Source: Viola odorata (Eukaryota; Streptophyta; Magnoliopsida; Malpighiales; Violaceae). Taken from it: DNA of 64,000 bases. The translations under genes and the position numbers were made by a program. Below, one piece after another: positions 21,234-33,408 of the stretch. The notes beneath the pieces were generated by a model. It had not been told where the DNA came from. It ran no database searches and saw only the letters and a program-made list of their open reading frames with translations. Positions within the stretch are counted from its first letter, which is position 1. Each line of letters starts with the position of its first letter. The stretch lies in the NCBI GenBank assembly GCA_963691705.1, contig OY829540.1, forward strand, positions 49,822,158 to 49,886,157. The letters are read 5' to 3'.

Positions 21234-21702
21234 CGGTTGTGGCTCCCTTTGAGCCTTTTTTTCTTTTACCCTAGTTATGCGGCTGTACCTTTCGGCCATT
21301 AGGCCATAATAAATAAACTGTTTTCGTTGCGCCCTTAATCACTGTTCTTCTTCTTTAATGCGTCCTTTGTCTTTTTTCGATTTGAGGCATTCTCAGCCCA
21401 ACTGAAAATGAGTCAGTCACTGGACGGTTTCCTCGCTAACCGTTCTGCATTAATTCTGCGTCGCCGCCTCCTTGTCCGCCGATTGGGCTAATTTTTAGTT
21501 TTCCTCGATCTGGGGGAGATTTCAATAGCTGTGACTGCAAATCTAGATTTGTACTCCAGGTTGTACACGTGTCAGTTCTTAAAAGTCGTGTTGGAAGATC
21601 CAAAAGCTTTTCCCCCTCTTTTGGCTATTTAATGGGATCCTTTCCCTCCTTTCTGTTCATCTTCTAGTTTATTTTTCCTCTTGGCAGATCGTCTATGATC
21701 TC
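21234..21702 (+). promoter_or_regulatory. Intergenic promoter of accessory gene 2
   Basis: No ORF supported. AGCCCAACTGAAAATGAGTC at about 21397-21416 also occurs next to the 3' LTR at 20018 and, reversed, at about 58440 in block E. A TATTTAA at 21626-21632 is the best TATA candidate for the gene starting at 21703. Confidence 0.45.
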
Positions 21703-22122
21703 ATGGCTGACTCTTATTTTTTAGATACTGCAGCGCAGGATTCTCCGCCAACTCCTCCGACTTCACCGGATTCAGACAATCCTCCTCCGTCGCCTCCGTG
21801 GAGGCCGTTCGTTCGCCGGCGGGGACGCAAGAGGCAAAGGAAAAATGCCTCAAAGGTGTCTGCAATGCTTTTCAAGTATCATGCCCCTTCTGCTGAAAAG
21901 GGGGATGAACCCTCTCTTCCTCTCCGTGTCTTGCCAAAAATAGCTCTCCCCTCCGCGAGCGCTGAAACGGCGATGTCGACCACAAAAGAGGAGCCCGACC
22001 GATCACTGATACACGTAGGAAAGAGGAATGAAGAGCCTTTTCCTCCCGTTAGCAGGGAGCCATCGCTCTCGGATGATGATGTAGTTTATTGCTATGGTAT
22101 CTCTTGGTCTGAGGGCGATTAG
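21703..22122 (+). CDS. Accessory gene 2 of element C: short Pro/Ser-rich basic protein
   Basis: An intact ORF of 139 codons starts MADSYFLDT. It has a Pro/Ser/Asp-rich N-terminus (about residues 13-32), a strongly basic stretch RRRGRKRQRK (about 38-48) that looks like a nuclear localisation signal, and an acidic Ser-rich C-terminus (LSDDDVVYCYG). A truncated copy is at 33409-33762 and a diverged one on the minus strand at 58094-57674, sharing MADSY, TPPT.PDSDN, the basic patch and the C-terminal LSD(D/E) and YCY motifs. Conservation across diverged elements argues for a real protein. Function is unknown; a nuclear role is inference from the basic patch. Confidence 0.6.
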   Translation: MADSYFLDTAAQDSPPTPPTSPDSDNPPPSPPWRPFVRRRGRKRQRKNASKVSAMLFKYHAPSAEKGDEPSLPLRVLPKIALPSASAETAMSTTKEEPDRSLIHVGKRNEEPFPPVSREPSLSDDDVVYCYGISWSEGD

Positions 22123-22591
22123 TTTAGCATGTCTCGTCTCTTTGTAGATGTCGTATGGCTTTCCGAAAATGAATAAGATAACCTTCCCTTTTCTTTTGTT
22201 CCCCTATCGCCTTTCTAACTCATTTCTTCGAATGTCAAGGGTTATCGCAGAGGGAGATCAGTGGCTGAGTGCAACTATCTTTGGATTTCTAGTCAATAAC
22301 TGTCTTCTCTGAAAGACATAAATGACTGTCCACGCGTCTCTTTCTGCTCCGCACGTGTTTCACTTTTACAGGCTGTCTTCTTCTTCAAGTTGAACCTTTA
22401 TAAGGGAAACCCTATTCTCTTTCATCATTTTTGCTAATATTCTGCAATTTTTCACACTCTCTCTCTCCTTTGTTTCTTCTTGCTCAAGGAGAGTCTCCAC
22501 AACTGCTCGCCGGCAGCGATGGTCTGTTCTCTGGCTACCCATTCCAGGTATTTTATCCCTCTCTTGCCGTAGTTTATTTTCCCAATTCCTT
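22123..22591 (+). promoter_or_regulatory. Intergenic promoter of accessory gene 3
   Basis: TATAAGG at 22399-22405 is the likely TATA box, about 190 bp before the ATG. A CAGGTATT motif at about 22547 precedes the start codon. The same arrangement is repeated at 33763-34233. Confidence 0.5.
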
Positions 22592-24793
22592 ATGTCTCAT
22601 ATTGGAGCTTCTGCGAGAGTCGAAAATCTCATAGATCTCGAGGCTAGGAGAGCTCGTAGTATTTTTGATTGTGATGAAGTTTTGAGGGCGGAGTTAGAGG
22701 AGAACGATATCACCTTCCCCTTGGGTTGTCGCCCTTATATCCCTACGAAAGATATTCGGCTTCATGACGCCATGTGGGGAACGTTTCGGCTAGTTTACTT
22801 CAAGATGTTCCTCTACGGATTTCATCTCCCAATTTATACTTCTCTGATAAAGCTGCTAAACCACTATGATCTCAATCCGGTTCAAATAACTCTGTCTTCC
22901 TGGTGTGGAATTTATGCATTCCTTCGGTCATGCGAGATGAAGTGTATTTTCACTCCATCCCTTGATCTGTTCCATAAATTTTTCAAGTTGAGCTGTCGTG
23001 CCTGCTTGGTGGATATCACTCCTAGATGGAATGACGCCGTCGTGTGATTTTTCTGGCGGAACTTCCTAGGTTTTGAAGAAAACGTGGATAATTAGAAAAG
23101 TGGCTTCTTCACCCATCGACTGCCGTCCCGCTGGTGGCGCGGAGGCTTTAATCAAAAGATTGTTAGTGCCGATTGGAAAAACCCGGAAGTGTTGTCTAGC
23201 ACCGATGTGTCCCATGTTTCTGCTCTGTTAGAGATAGAAGGGCCTTTCCGCATTCAGGAATTTGCTCGGTTCAGACCCTTGAAAGAATGTGTCGTTGGTG
23301 AGTTTTTCTTTTGCTGCGTTATCGCTTCACTTTGCTTTCTATATTAATATATTCCGTTGACAGGTAGCGCTGAGGGTTGTTCCTCTAGTGGAAATAACAC
23401 TCCTGTGAACGTGGTACCGCTTCAGATGCTACCTCCTTCTCCCCCGCCCGAAAGTTCCAGCCATCCACTTATCCCACCGAGGAAAAGGAGGATTAAGACT
23501 GTCGCAGCACGCAACGTTTCCACCCAACCTTCTCGTTTTCTTGAGAATTGGTTGCCACTTCGGGGTAGGGGAGTGTCGTCGAGTCGTCCTGCGACTGAAA
23601 TAGTTGACAGCGATAGCGAGAGCATGGATACCGGTTCCGAACTGCGTCACGCCACTCTTGCCCAATGGATGAAGCTTAGGGCGAGGAAAAATGATCCCGT
23701 GGCGGAGTCATCCGAGGACAATAGAGAGGAGATGGCTGCCAAAACGGAGCGTCTCAAAAAGAGAATCCGGAAAGAAAAAACTGGTCCCCCGATTCCTCCT
23801 TTGAAGGAAGTTAACGCAGTTCCCCCCACTAAGGTCGACACTTGTCCTATCGCGAGTACCTCACAAGTGGCGGAGGTTGTCAAGGCACCTTCCGTTGTTT
23901 CTTCCAAAATTGATGAGGTTTTCGCGGCGGTGGACCCACCTTTGCCATCCGGTGGCCCTGATTCTCCGATTTCCTCCTGTATTCCGGACGTGACCATGCC
24001 GGTTTCAAACCCAAATGTTCCTCCTAATCCTGTCTCGAAGAAACCTCAGCCTTTATTCCTTTCGTCGATCTCGGGCGTTGGTAATTCCGTAAAGAGTTGT
24101 TCTCCTCCCTATATCGCCAACCTTTCCCCTCAAGGTCCTCAAGGAAATGTTACGTTTCAGCTGGATCTGTCATCTTTCGGTACTAACGAGCTTCGTGCTT
24201 TAGGGATATCAGATCCGCTATCGCGAGATGAGCCGGTAGGGACCATAGTGGGCCAGATGTTCAGTTCTTCGAAGGACAAGGAAGAGTTCCTGCAGCACCC
24301 TCCTGAAGTTCAACATTCACGCCTCCTGAATGATATGCTGGCTAGCTTTCGCGAGCTGCACTATTTTCTCGAGGATCAGAGCGACAAGGTTCGACGCTCT
24401 CCCAATTCGACGGAACAATTAGACGCCGCTTTGGCGAAGGTAACAGAGCTGTCCAAGCTTCAAGATCGTACTCGGGCAGAGTTGAACGAGTGTCACACCA
24501 ATCTCGTACGAGAAAGATCAAAAGGAGAGCTACCGGAGGTGGAACTAGTGACGGCCGACAAAAGAAACTCTTTCCTTCGTGAAGAGACATTGTCCCGTGA
24601 TGCGGATTTGGCCAAAGTACCCTCGAGGATAGCTTGGTGGAAAAATAAGACTATGGAGGTCTGTATCGCTGGCTTTACAGATCTCTATCGCCAGGGAACT
24701 GTTGATTTTACCAAGCTATCTGATTATACTTCCAAGAAGATAAAGGATTTAGGCGAAGGCGAGGGAGATTTTCTTTCTCTCGGGGAGGAGTAG
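22592..24793 (+). pseudogene. Accessory gene 3 of element C: PF04195-like protein with coiled-coil tail, one intron
   Basis: Exon 1 is 22592-23297, the intron 23298-23363 (66 bp, GTGAGT...TTGACAG), and exon 2 23364-24793. The joined length is 712 codons including the stop. Exon 1 carries the conserved domain with MFLYGFHLP, DLNPVQIT, SWCGIYAF and PRWNDAVV. Exon 2 has a Pro-rich patch, a basic PRKRRIK cluster, Ser/Thr/Pro-rich linker and a C-terminal Glu/Leu-rich coiled coil. Exon 1 has stops at 23045-23047 and 23093-23095; exon 2 is open for 478 codons. The paralogue and the minus-strand homologue at 57187-55058 share the intron position and phase. Function unknown; likely nuclear by its basic cluster. 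Confidence 0.75.
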
Positions 24794-25463
24794 GAGAATG
24801 GTGGCGGCGATACCTGTGCCGGCCATAGACTGGTCAAGGCCGACCCTCCGGGAAGATTTTCCTCTTTATTCACTTTTTTCTGTCTTGTAATAACGCCTTT
24901 CCGCGCAAAATGATATTTGTACTTCGTTTTTAGATAATAAACGATCTCTGCTTCGCTTTTCCACGTTATCCCAGAAGTTACCGGCTTGGTTAACGCCATT
25001 CCGCGTTATCTCCTCTAGTGTAGTATCGCTCGTCTTATTTCAAAAAATCCTTTATGCTTTTTAGAGCATTTAATGCTTATGATCTTCTCATTAATGCGGG
25101 AGAAAAGTCATCCTGGCATAGACACACGTGTCCATTTTTTATGGCGCCATGGGATAGCGTGCTCTATAATTTTAGCAAAATCGAAGCGTTGCCGCGCTTC
25201 TCTAGAATTGTACTCATTGCTTGAGTCTTTTCCTTGTGATCCTCTCACGCAACGGCTATGACGTTTTTCGTTTCTTTGACTACTAGGGTTATAAAACCCA
25301 ATACTTGTTTCTTTTGCTTACTTTTGCCGTTCTGCTTTCTTCATATTTTCTCTAGCCGTCTTATTTTCTTTCCACCGTTCAAGGTTCTCGAAGCGCTTTC
25401 TCTCTAAAGGTACCTCATATTTTCTTTCGTCGTCTTCTTCATCTTTACTTTTTTATTTCTGCC
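24794..25463 (+). promoter_or_regulatory. Intergenic region and promoter of accessory gene 4
   Basis: No supported ORF. A TATAAAA box at 25290-25296 lies about 170 bp before the ATG, and an AAAGGTACC motif at about 25406 precedes it. The region repeats almost unchanged at 36426-37096. Confidence 0.5.
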
Positions 25464-25699
25464 ATGGCTAAGAATCGCCGCTCTAAGTCGAGATCTGCCG
25501 ATGAGAAAAAGATGGATATTACAGTTAGCACTATCACCTCTGAGGTCGCTCTTAATGAGCATTTAGCCGCACATAATGCTGTTATCCCTGATGGTTATAA
25601 GGTCACCGTTGCCCCTGAGTTGGTACGCTTGAATAACGTTTTGACGGGCAACCATAGGGTCCTGTACACACAAATGTTCCATTATGGTTTCCAGCTTCC
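25464..25699 (+). pseudogene. Accessory gene 4 of element C, first copy, cut by element B
   Basis: The ORF starts MAKNRRSKSRSADEKK and matches the copy at 37097 up to the LP of GFQLP. There the LTR of element B begins (25700). Only 78 codons remain. The 5 bp before the junction, CTTCC, would be the target duplication of B; its partner is not found because B has lost its 3' end. Confidence 0.8.
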
Positions 25700-26287
25700 T
25701 GATAACAATTATGACACTCCTAGGGGCATTACTGTAATTATGACCTTGCCGAAGGCGTAATCCTGTAGCTCTATCGGACATCTGAGTCATCGGCTATAGA
25801 CTGGAAGGTGTTTTCTGGGATGGTCGACATCAGCGGGGGGAGGACTCACGCGTCTCTGCACGCACGACATCATCCCGTCCCAGGTATCCATGGAGGTATC
25901 GCCCGCGGAACCCTCTTCAAAGGTATCGCCCATGACGTCATCATAAGGTATCGCCCATGACGTCACCATAAGGTATCGCCCATCACGTCAACATAAGGTA
26001 TCGCCTGCGACGTCCTCCAGAGAGATTGCTTTTCCCGGGATATCACCTCTTTGCTCAGGTATCGCCCTCAGCGGCCTATAAATACTCCCTCAGTTTAAAA
26101 CAAAAGGTAAGCCAAAAATCGCTTACTAGAACCTCTGCCATTTTTGAACCACTTACTGACTTAAGCATCGGAGTGTCTACGCCGGAGCCCCCCCTCCGGC
26201 GCCTTGCAGGTGAGTTTGACGTCAACTACAACAACTCCGACCAACATAAGTCATTACCCCGATCGTATAAGAAATTAAATCTTATCA
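25700..26287 (+). repeat. 5' LTR of element B
   Basis: It is 588 bp, TGATAACAATT to CTTATCA. The TATAAATA is at 26077-26084. Three to four units of the TGACGTCA minisatellite lie at about 25915-26010. Compared with 612 and 659 bp in element C, the lengths differ by about one and three units. Confidence 0.9.
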
Positions 26288-26373
26288 AATTGGTGCTTTC
26301 ATTGAGAGCCTTGGTGCATTAAGTGAGCATCCTTAATAGCCAAGCTCTGTTCTACCCAGAGATCGGAACAATC
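26288..26373 (+). other. PBS and leader of element B
   Basis: TTGGTGCTTTCATTGAGAG follows the LTR by a few bases, as in elements A and D. The open frame begins upstream at a GTG (26323), but the first ATG, shared with C and D, is at 26374. Confidence 0.75.
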
Positions 26374-28416
26374 ATGACTTCTAAGTCGGAGCGGACGCGA
26401 CCCCCATCTTCTAATGTTCCTTTTTCAATTCGTAGACAGTTATTCCCTTTTGCTCCTGCTGATCTTTCTGTGACAGCACAACAAATCAGTTCAGAATCTC
26501 TAAATCCTTTGACCAGGTCTGCAGGGGAAGTCCTTTCCTCGCAGGCGACCATTTCGTTGTCCCAAATGGTGGGATCCAGCTTCTCTACTCCTGCTCCAAG
26601 GGGATTTGTGTTAAATAGTACAGAACACCCTTTTGCGAGTGAAATAGCGGCCCTTCGTGCTCGGTTGGACTATTTGATGGAAATAGCTGTCAGAATGACA
26701 CCTGAAATATCTGAGTCGAGTGTCCCTCCCCGTGTCATGTTCATACCATCTATTGTCACCGAACAACCCTTGTCACAGTCATTACAGGAAAACCTCAGGT
26801 CAACTGTACCTATAACTGATCCCCCGATCAATTTTGTGCAGCTCGCTCAAGGACGAGTGGAGCCTTATGTACCGAGAGTGCCTCAAGGTCCCATCCCTCT
26901 GGAGGATCGGCACCTCGAGGAGGCCAGAAACCGTTGGGACGGTCGAAGAGAAGGAATGAATAGAGATTTGTCTCCTGATCACAGTGAAAGATCCAGCAGT
27001 AGGAGATATCAAACTCGCTCGCCCAGGAGCCACAGTCGGTCCCCTAGGCGACATCCCACGCCAGATCCACAGAATCGGAGGCGTCCTGCGGAAATATCTC
27101 CCCCACGCTATGAGCGTGAAATTCTTGATGACACATCAGGTCATCCATTTAGCCGTCGTATAAGACGCCATAAGGTCAGTCGACATGTGAAGCTTCCCAT
27201 TGAGACTTATGATGGCACTAGAGATCCCATTTCCCACATCAATAAAGTGAAGGATTTCGTGCGATTTCAGACGCACAGTGATGCGACGTTATGCCAAATA
27301 TTTGTTATGACGTTATCAGGAGTTGCGCGCCTCTGGTTCGAGGGCCTTTCGGGCGGATCCATCAGCAATTTCGCACAGTTGGAATCCAAGTTCCAGAGCA
27401 GGTTCAGTACAACGATTCCAATCAGGAAATCTGCCGCCGCGTTATTTGACCTACGTCGAAGGCCTCAGGAAACTCTGAAGGAATTTCTTAGTCGATTTGA
27501 TCTGGAAATGTCACTAACGCCGAGTGTTACCATTGATTTTGCTATAGAAGCCTTGAAGAGGAACTGCCGTTATAGTAAATTAAGAGATGCACTAATGGTG
27601 GACCCTTCAGCGACTCTAGACGCATTAAGACTTAAATCCCATAATTACGAGAAAATGGAAGAAGAGGAAAATAGAGATAGAACCTATGGCATGCCGCCTG
27701 AGGCACCTCTGATTCCAAACGCTCCTGCAAATACCATTCCTGATGACCGCCTCACCGACGAGTATGCTCGGCGGAAAGATCATATTCCCAAAACCTCCAG
27801 TGGGCGGAAAGGTAACACTTCAAAGGGAAAGCCTGGCAGTTCCCCATCTCAACGCCAAGGAGATTCTTCTAAAGGTCGGGCATACGACCCTGATTTCCCT
27901 TCCCTTAATCTACTAAGGGTAGAGATTTTAGCGATAGTGGAACAACGAAACCTTCCCATCCGGTACCCTGCGCCTGTAAAGCCCGGAGTGCTTCTAGGGA
28001 GAAGAGAAAATGCTTATTGTAAGTTCCACAAAGCCAGGGGGCATTCTACAGAAGTATGCAGGGACTTAAAATCAGCAATAGAACGTTTGGTGGAAGAAGG
28101 TTACTTGGGAGAATTCGCAACCAAAGTAAGAGAGGACACCAGAAATAATCCCACAAAAAGGGTCGCAGATGACCGACAAGTACCCCCTCGCGTCCCACAA
28201 AAGGATAATGCTCCTGGAGGAAGAGGTGAGGAAACTATTGTAGTAGATGACGAGGGCTTCCCTATGATTAATATCATAGCGGGAGGGGCCCCTTATATGG
28301 ATGAGTCGGAGCCACTGACAACCGCGTCAGGAGAAAAATGCAAACGGGATGGTGCGATGAAGAAAGGTGAAACGATAAGCGTCCTAGATCGCATAGTGTT
28401 AGCCTTCTCCGAATAG
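26374..28416 (+). pseudogene. Element B gag
   Basis: The frame from MTSKSERTRPP runs to a TAG at 28414-28416, which replaces a Glu codon of C and D. It contains an Arg/Ser-rich block (about residues 210-260), the gag core (RLWFEGLSGGSISNFAQLE), a Lys-rich spacer and the C-F-H..GH..C knuckle (YCKFHKARGHSTEVC). Gag packages the RNA in virus-like particles. Apart from the terminal stop it is uninterrupted. Confidence 0.88.
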
Positions 28417-29857
28417 GACGAGAAAGGCGTTGTCTATCCGCATAATGATGCGTTGGTGGTTACGCCCATCATTGCCAGTCACGGAGTCAGAAGAACTCTC
28501 ATAGATAACGGTAGTGCAGTGAACCTCTTCTCGTTGGAGGCTTACAATCTCATGAAACGGCCCGACCACGAATTAATACCTTGCAAGAAACCCATAATTG
28601 GGGTGGACGGGGTCCCAATCCCAGTCACAGGGATAACTACTCTGCCCGTATACTTCAGAGAAGACACGTCCAAGCGGTCAGAGGATCTGTTATTCCTTGT
28701 CGTGGACTTAAACTTGCCCAACAATGTCATACTCGGACGACCTTTTCTCAACCGCTTTGAAGCGGTAATATCTCAGAAGTATTTGAAGATGAAATACCCC
28801 TCCTGGGACGGAGTGGTAGCGATAAAGGGCAATCAAAAATTGGCGGCCGAATGTTACCTGCTCATGACTCAAAAGAGTTGTGATATGTATGTATGTATAA
28901 CAGCGGACCCATACGAATAAGGTGATGAGAAGCGCGCTCAACCTCTTGACAAAATGGTGCCCGTACCAGTAATCGGCATAAAAGAAGCAGACTTCCTAGT
29001 CAGCGAAAGGCTCAGTTCAGAAGAAAACCTTCAGTTCAGGAGAATTTACATGGAAACTCGCAGACATGCCAGGAATATCGCGCGAAATAGCAGAACACCG
29101 GCTCAATGTTGACCCTAGCGTCAAACCGATCCAGCAAAAGCGACGCGCATTTTCTACGGAAAAAGTTTTAGCCGTTGATAAAGAAATCACGAAGCTCCTT
29201 GAGGCGAGGTTCATCCGCGAAGTTCAATACCCTACCTAGTTAGCCAACCCTGTTCTCGTTCCTAAGCCCAACGGAGATTGGCACACGTGTATTGACTTTA
29301 CTGATCTGAACGATGCTTGCCCTAAGGATTGCTACCCGCTTCCTCGAATTGACCAATTAGTCGATCAGACTGCCGGGTACGCATATTTGAGTTCACTTGA
29401 CGCCAACTCCGGATATCACCAAATTCCCATGGCTGTGGAAGATGAAGAAAAAACCGCCTTCATCACTCCCAAAGCCACCTACTGTTATACGGCCATACCG
29501 TTTGGGCTAAAGAACGCAGGGGCGACATTCCAACGTATGGCAAACAGAATATTCGAAGAACAGATAGGAAGGAATGTGGAAGCATACGTTGACGATATAT
29601 TGGTAAAAAGCACGAACTTTCAAAATCACCTGCGGGATCTAAAGGAAGTTTTTGATGTAATGAGAAGGCATCGCATGAAACTGAACCCTAAAAAATGCAT
29701 GTTCGCGTTTCAGACGGGAAAGTTCCTGGGCTACATAGTCAGCCGAAAAGGAATCCAGCCTAATCCCTCAAAGATTAAAGCCATACAAGACATGATATCT
29801 CCAAGAACTGTTAAGGAGGTACAAAGGTTGACGGGGCGCGTCATCGCTTTAGGGTGA
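28417..29857 (+). pseudogene. Element B protease and RT, broken
   Basis: The protease motif LIDNGSAVNLFS is in the frame from 28453, which stops at TAA 28918-28920. A roughly 30-base deletion near 29035 shifts the frame. RT motifs CIDFTDLNDACPKD, SLDANSGYHQIPM, PFGLKNAGATFQR and YVDDILVKS follow, with a TAG at about 29239 (Trp in C) and TGA at 29855-29857 (Arg in C and D). Confidence 0.88.
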
Positions 29858-32220
29858 TTTATTTCCAATCAGGGCAAAAAATGCCTCCCTTTCTTCAAAG
29901 TCATATGCCAGAAAGCACCGTTCGGATGGACACCAGAATGTGAAGAGGCATTCGTCAGCCTAAAAGACTACCTATCGTCCGACCTACTGCTGACAAGGCC
30001 GGAGCTGGGTGACACTTTATATTTATACCTCGGCGCTGCCGACGAAGTGGTTAGTGCCGTCTTCATTCGCGACGATAGCCATGCGCTCCACCCCATATAT
30101 TTTGTAAGTCACGTTCTGAAAGATACAGAGTTGCGGTACGCCCGAATTGAGAAAATAACGTTCGCACAGATACAAGCCACTCAAAAAATGGCCCGATACT
30201 TCCAGTCCTACCTTGTTATCGTGCTTACAGACCAACCTCTAAAGAGGATATTTCGAAAGCCTGAATCCTCGGGAAGAATGCTAATCTGGCCTCTCGAACT
30301 CGAGCAATACGAGCTGCAGTATCAGTCTCGGCCATCTGTGAAGGCTCAAATCTTGGCAGATTTTATAGCGGAATGCACCTTTATAGAAGATCCGTTAACA
30401 GACGTACCCGAAGAGGAATGGGGTGATTTGGATCTCCCATTTCCGGAAACTTATACGGACCTCTGGATCATTCATGTAGATGGGGCTAAAAATCAAGAAT
30501 TGGCTGGAGCAGGAATCTTTATAAACGGGCCGCACGATATGCGAATACAATACGCTATCCGAATCCTGCAGCCATTATCCAATAATGCGGCAGAATATGA
30601 GGCGTTACTAGTCGGACTCCGGATAGGGAGAAGCCTTTCTTCCAAAGGTAGGCACGATACCGGAAGAACAAGAGACCTACGTCTAAAAATTTGTGGTAAC
30701 TCCAAACTAGTGATCGACCAGGTCTTGGGGCGCTCTCAAGCTCGGGAGCACATCATGGTCCAGTATCTCGCCAAAGTGATGCGGGAGCTATTAGAAATAA
30801 AGAAAGAAGGCATGCAAGTCAGTTTTGAGCACATTCCCCGAGAGGACAACGCCGAAGCTGATAACCTTGCCAAGCTGGCTGCAAACCCGAAAGCATCCAT
30901 ACCCAAATGTATTACTGAGAATTACCTGTACCCTCCTTCATGGAAGAGCAAGCATCTCTGTGTGTGGAAGAACTCGAGAACGACTGGCGAGTCCCCATAA
31001 TCAAATACTTAAAACACAAAGAACTGCCTGAGAATATCGCTGAAAAGAAAAGAGTGCTGAGACAGGCAGCTCGCTGTACGTATTATGACGGGGACCTGGT
31101 TCGAAGATGCTTTTCGCACCCAGCGGCCAAATGTATAACGGAGCAAGAGGGTCTTCACACTTTGCGTGAAATTCATGAAGGGATATGCAGTATGCACGTA
31201 TCGGGCGGCACCCTGGCTGCACAAGTCTTCAGATCTGGATTCTATTGGGCCACCATCTGGAAAGATTGCCACGACTATGTGCAAACTTGCCCGAAATGTC
31301 AGGAGTTCTCTAAAATTCCTCGACGTCCCGCCACTGAAATATCTGAGATCATCGCTCCTTGTCCTTTTGCTAAATGGGGGATCGATATCCTGGGCCCGTT
31401 TCCAAAGGCAAGGTCCCAACTAAAATTTGTAATAGTGGCAGTGGACTACTTTACGAAGTGGGCGGAGGCTGAAGCGGTCGCCGACATCATGGCGGAAAAA
31501 ACTTGGCGTTTCTTCAAACACAAAGTTATCATGAGGTTTGGCGTACCCCGTATCCTAATCAGTGATAACGGGACACAGTTCACCAGCCAAGTCTTCAAAG
31601 ACCAATGCTCAGAATTCTAGATAGAGCAACGATTCTCTTCCGTGGCTCACCCCCAAACCAATGGACAGACAGAAGTGAAAAATCGGAGCATCCTCAGTGG
31701 CATTAAGAAAAACCTGGAGGGGTCTAAAAAGAAATGGGTTGACGAGCTGCCATACGTGATGTGGGCGTACCGCATGACCGTTAGAACCAGTACAGGAGAA
31801 ACACCTTTCGCATTGGCCTTCGGAATTGAGGCTGTTACGCCGGTAGAAATCAGTACCATGAGCCTGCGAGTGGCCCACTTTCGAGAGGAGCTGAATGAGG
31901 AAAGGTTACAAGCTAACCTTGACGCGTTATCGGAGGTCCGAGCAGAAACCCTCCTGAAAATGCAACACTACAAACGAAAGATGACCCGTTACCATAACAG
32001 GCGCGTCAAAGAACGGTTGTTAAAGACAGGCGATCTGGTGCTTAGAGACAAACGAGCGGCTGGTCAACGTGTGGGGAAGCTCAGCCCAAACTGGGATGGA
32101 CCATATCGCGTTACCCGAGTAATCGGAAAAGGAGCCTATCATCTGGAGACACTCGATGGTACTCCCCTATCTAACTCTTGGAATATTGCTCGTTTGAAAT
32201 TATATTATCCTAGACCTTGA
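29858..32220 (+). pseudogene. Element B RNase H, archaeal-type RNase H and integrase, broken
   Basis: The frame 30047-31000 holds the native RNase H end and the extra RNase H (HVDGAKNQELAGAG, AEYEALLVGL, EDNAEADNLAK; its GDSKLV position reads GNSKLV here). A frameshift near 30935 leads to the integrase frame (30940-31620), with zinc region HEGICSMHVSG..CPKCQEF, GIDILGPFP and SDNGTQF. A TAG at 31618-31620 replaces Gly; the rest (AHPQTNGQTEV and the C-terminus ending RLKLYYPRP) runs to 32220. Confidence 0.88.
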
Positions 32221-33244
32221 TTTATCTGCACCTTTGACTAATGTCAACCCTAACCTAAGGTAACGCTCGGTGAAAGAGCTTTCTTGGGTGTTTGTGGTTG
32301 CTTTTGTGCAGATATAAAAAAAATGGGGGCTCCTGGGAGTGAAAAATCCTATCCTTGTGAATGTCGGTCCTGATCAGATGGCTCACTAAGTGAGGGCACG
32401 ACCCAGCATGCCTTGAACTAGCGTTGGGATTGAAAGATCCCTAGCGCCCCCGGGGAGTGAAAAGTCCTATCCTTGTGAATGTCGGTCCTGATCAAATGGC
32501 TCACTAAGTGAGGGCACAACCCGGAATCCTTGGAGTGAAAAGTCCTTTTCATATACTGACCGTTCTCATGGAGATGGCTCACCAAGACAAGACACACCTC
32601 AGGGAAATAGTAACTCCGTTCTAGAAACGAAAAGTCCTATCTTAGTGACCGGACTAGTGTAGTCGGTCCATCAAGTGAGGGCATGATTCTAGACGCGAGG
32701 ACAACGCCTGAAAGTGAAAAGTCCTATCCTTGTGATAGCCTGTCCTGATCCGACGGCTCACTAAGATGAGGCACTTTCCAGGCCGATCGTGGAAAGATGG
32801 AAATGCAAAAAATCGCAAAATTCCAGCTAGTAACTAGATGCGTAATCCCTAGTGAAGTAGAGCTGACGGAAAAAGCGATTCATGCAGCTTCCATACTAAT
32901 GCCCTATGACAGCAGCGGAAAGATTGACTACTGCACAAGCGGCGATACTATGAGGCTCGCCGGGAAAGCTAACCCGATACTGACCTCAGCGATATCTGTT
33001 GCTGAAACTCTACGAGTCTGCTCGAGAAAGTAAACATATTATGTCGCCAGGATGGTAGTGACGCCCTGGGAGTTTCAGAAAGTGAAAGCTAAAGAAAGGG
33101 AAAAGGCAGCAGCAAAGATATAAACTGTTTAAATGCATAAAAGTGCCTTAGAAAGGTCACAAGTTCCAAAGACCAAAACAATAATGCCGCGGAGGCAAAA
33201 AAAACCCGATGGCTGCAAAAGAGGTGGCAAAGCTTGGGAATGTG
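32221..33244 (+). repeat. Tail region of element B with palindromic repeat units
   Basis: The non-coding stretch lies between the pol stop and the antisense accessory gene end. From 32330 to 32775 about five diverged units of 75-120 bp share GTGAAAAGTCCTATCCTTGT and GGCTCACTAAGTGAGGGCA. CTCACTAAGTGAG (32382-32394, 32500-32512) is a perfect palindrome. The reverse complement lies at 39463-40583 in element C. The position between convergent genes suggests a role in 3' end formation; this is inference. Confidence 0.7.
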
Positions 33245-33408
33245 TCAACCCTCGGGGTTACTCCGTTTCCAACTCTCCGCCTTAGCTCGGCGAAAACCCG
33301 CTTCATTAAGGTCGGCAGACTTCTGTTTGAAGGCCTCTGTGACCTCGTCACCTTTGTACGCATCTGCTCCATGGACCTCTTCAAAGCATTCAACCAAGAT
33401 AGTGGCCG
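33245..33408 (-). pseudogene. Last 55 codons of accessory gene 4 of element B
   Basis: The minus-strand frame ends at TGA 33245-33247 with the residues NPEG and matches 39300-39462 of element C. It breaks at 33408, where plus-strand accessory gene 2 sequence begins. It supplies the true C-terminus of this protein family, which is frameshifted in the C copy. Confidence 0.75.

Larger units (their letters stand above)
25700..33408 (+). mobile_element. Element B: Tat element inserted in opposite orientation in element C, 3' end lost
   Basis: On the plus strand are a 5' LTR (25700-26287), PBS, gag, protease, RT, RNase H, integrase and the tail repeat region, up to the last 55 codons of the antisense accessory gene 4. 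At about 33408 the sequence changes abruptly into accessory gene 2 of element C in plus orientation. No 3' LTR follows. Gag-pol has stops at about 28414, 28918, 29239, 29855 and 31618 and frameshifts near 29035 and 30935. It is closely similar to C and D (same family). Confidence 0.85.
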
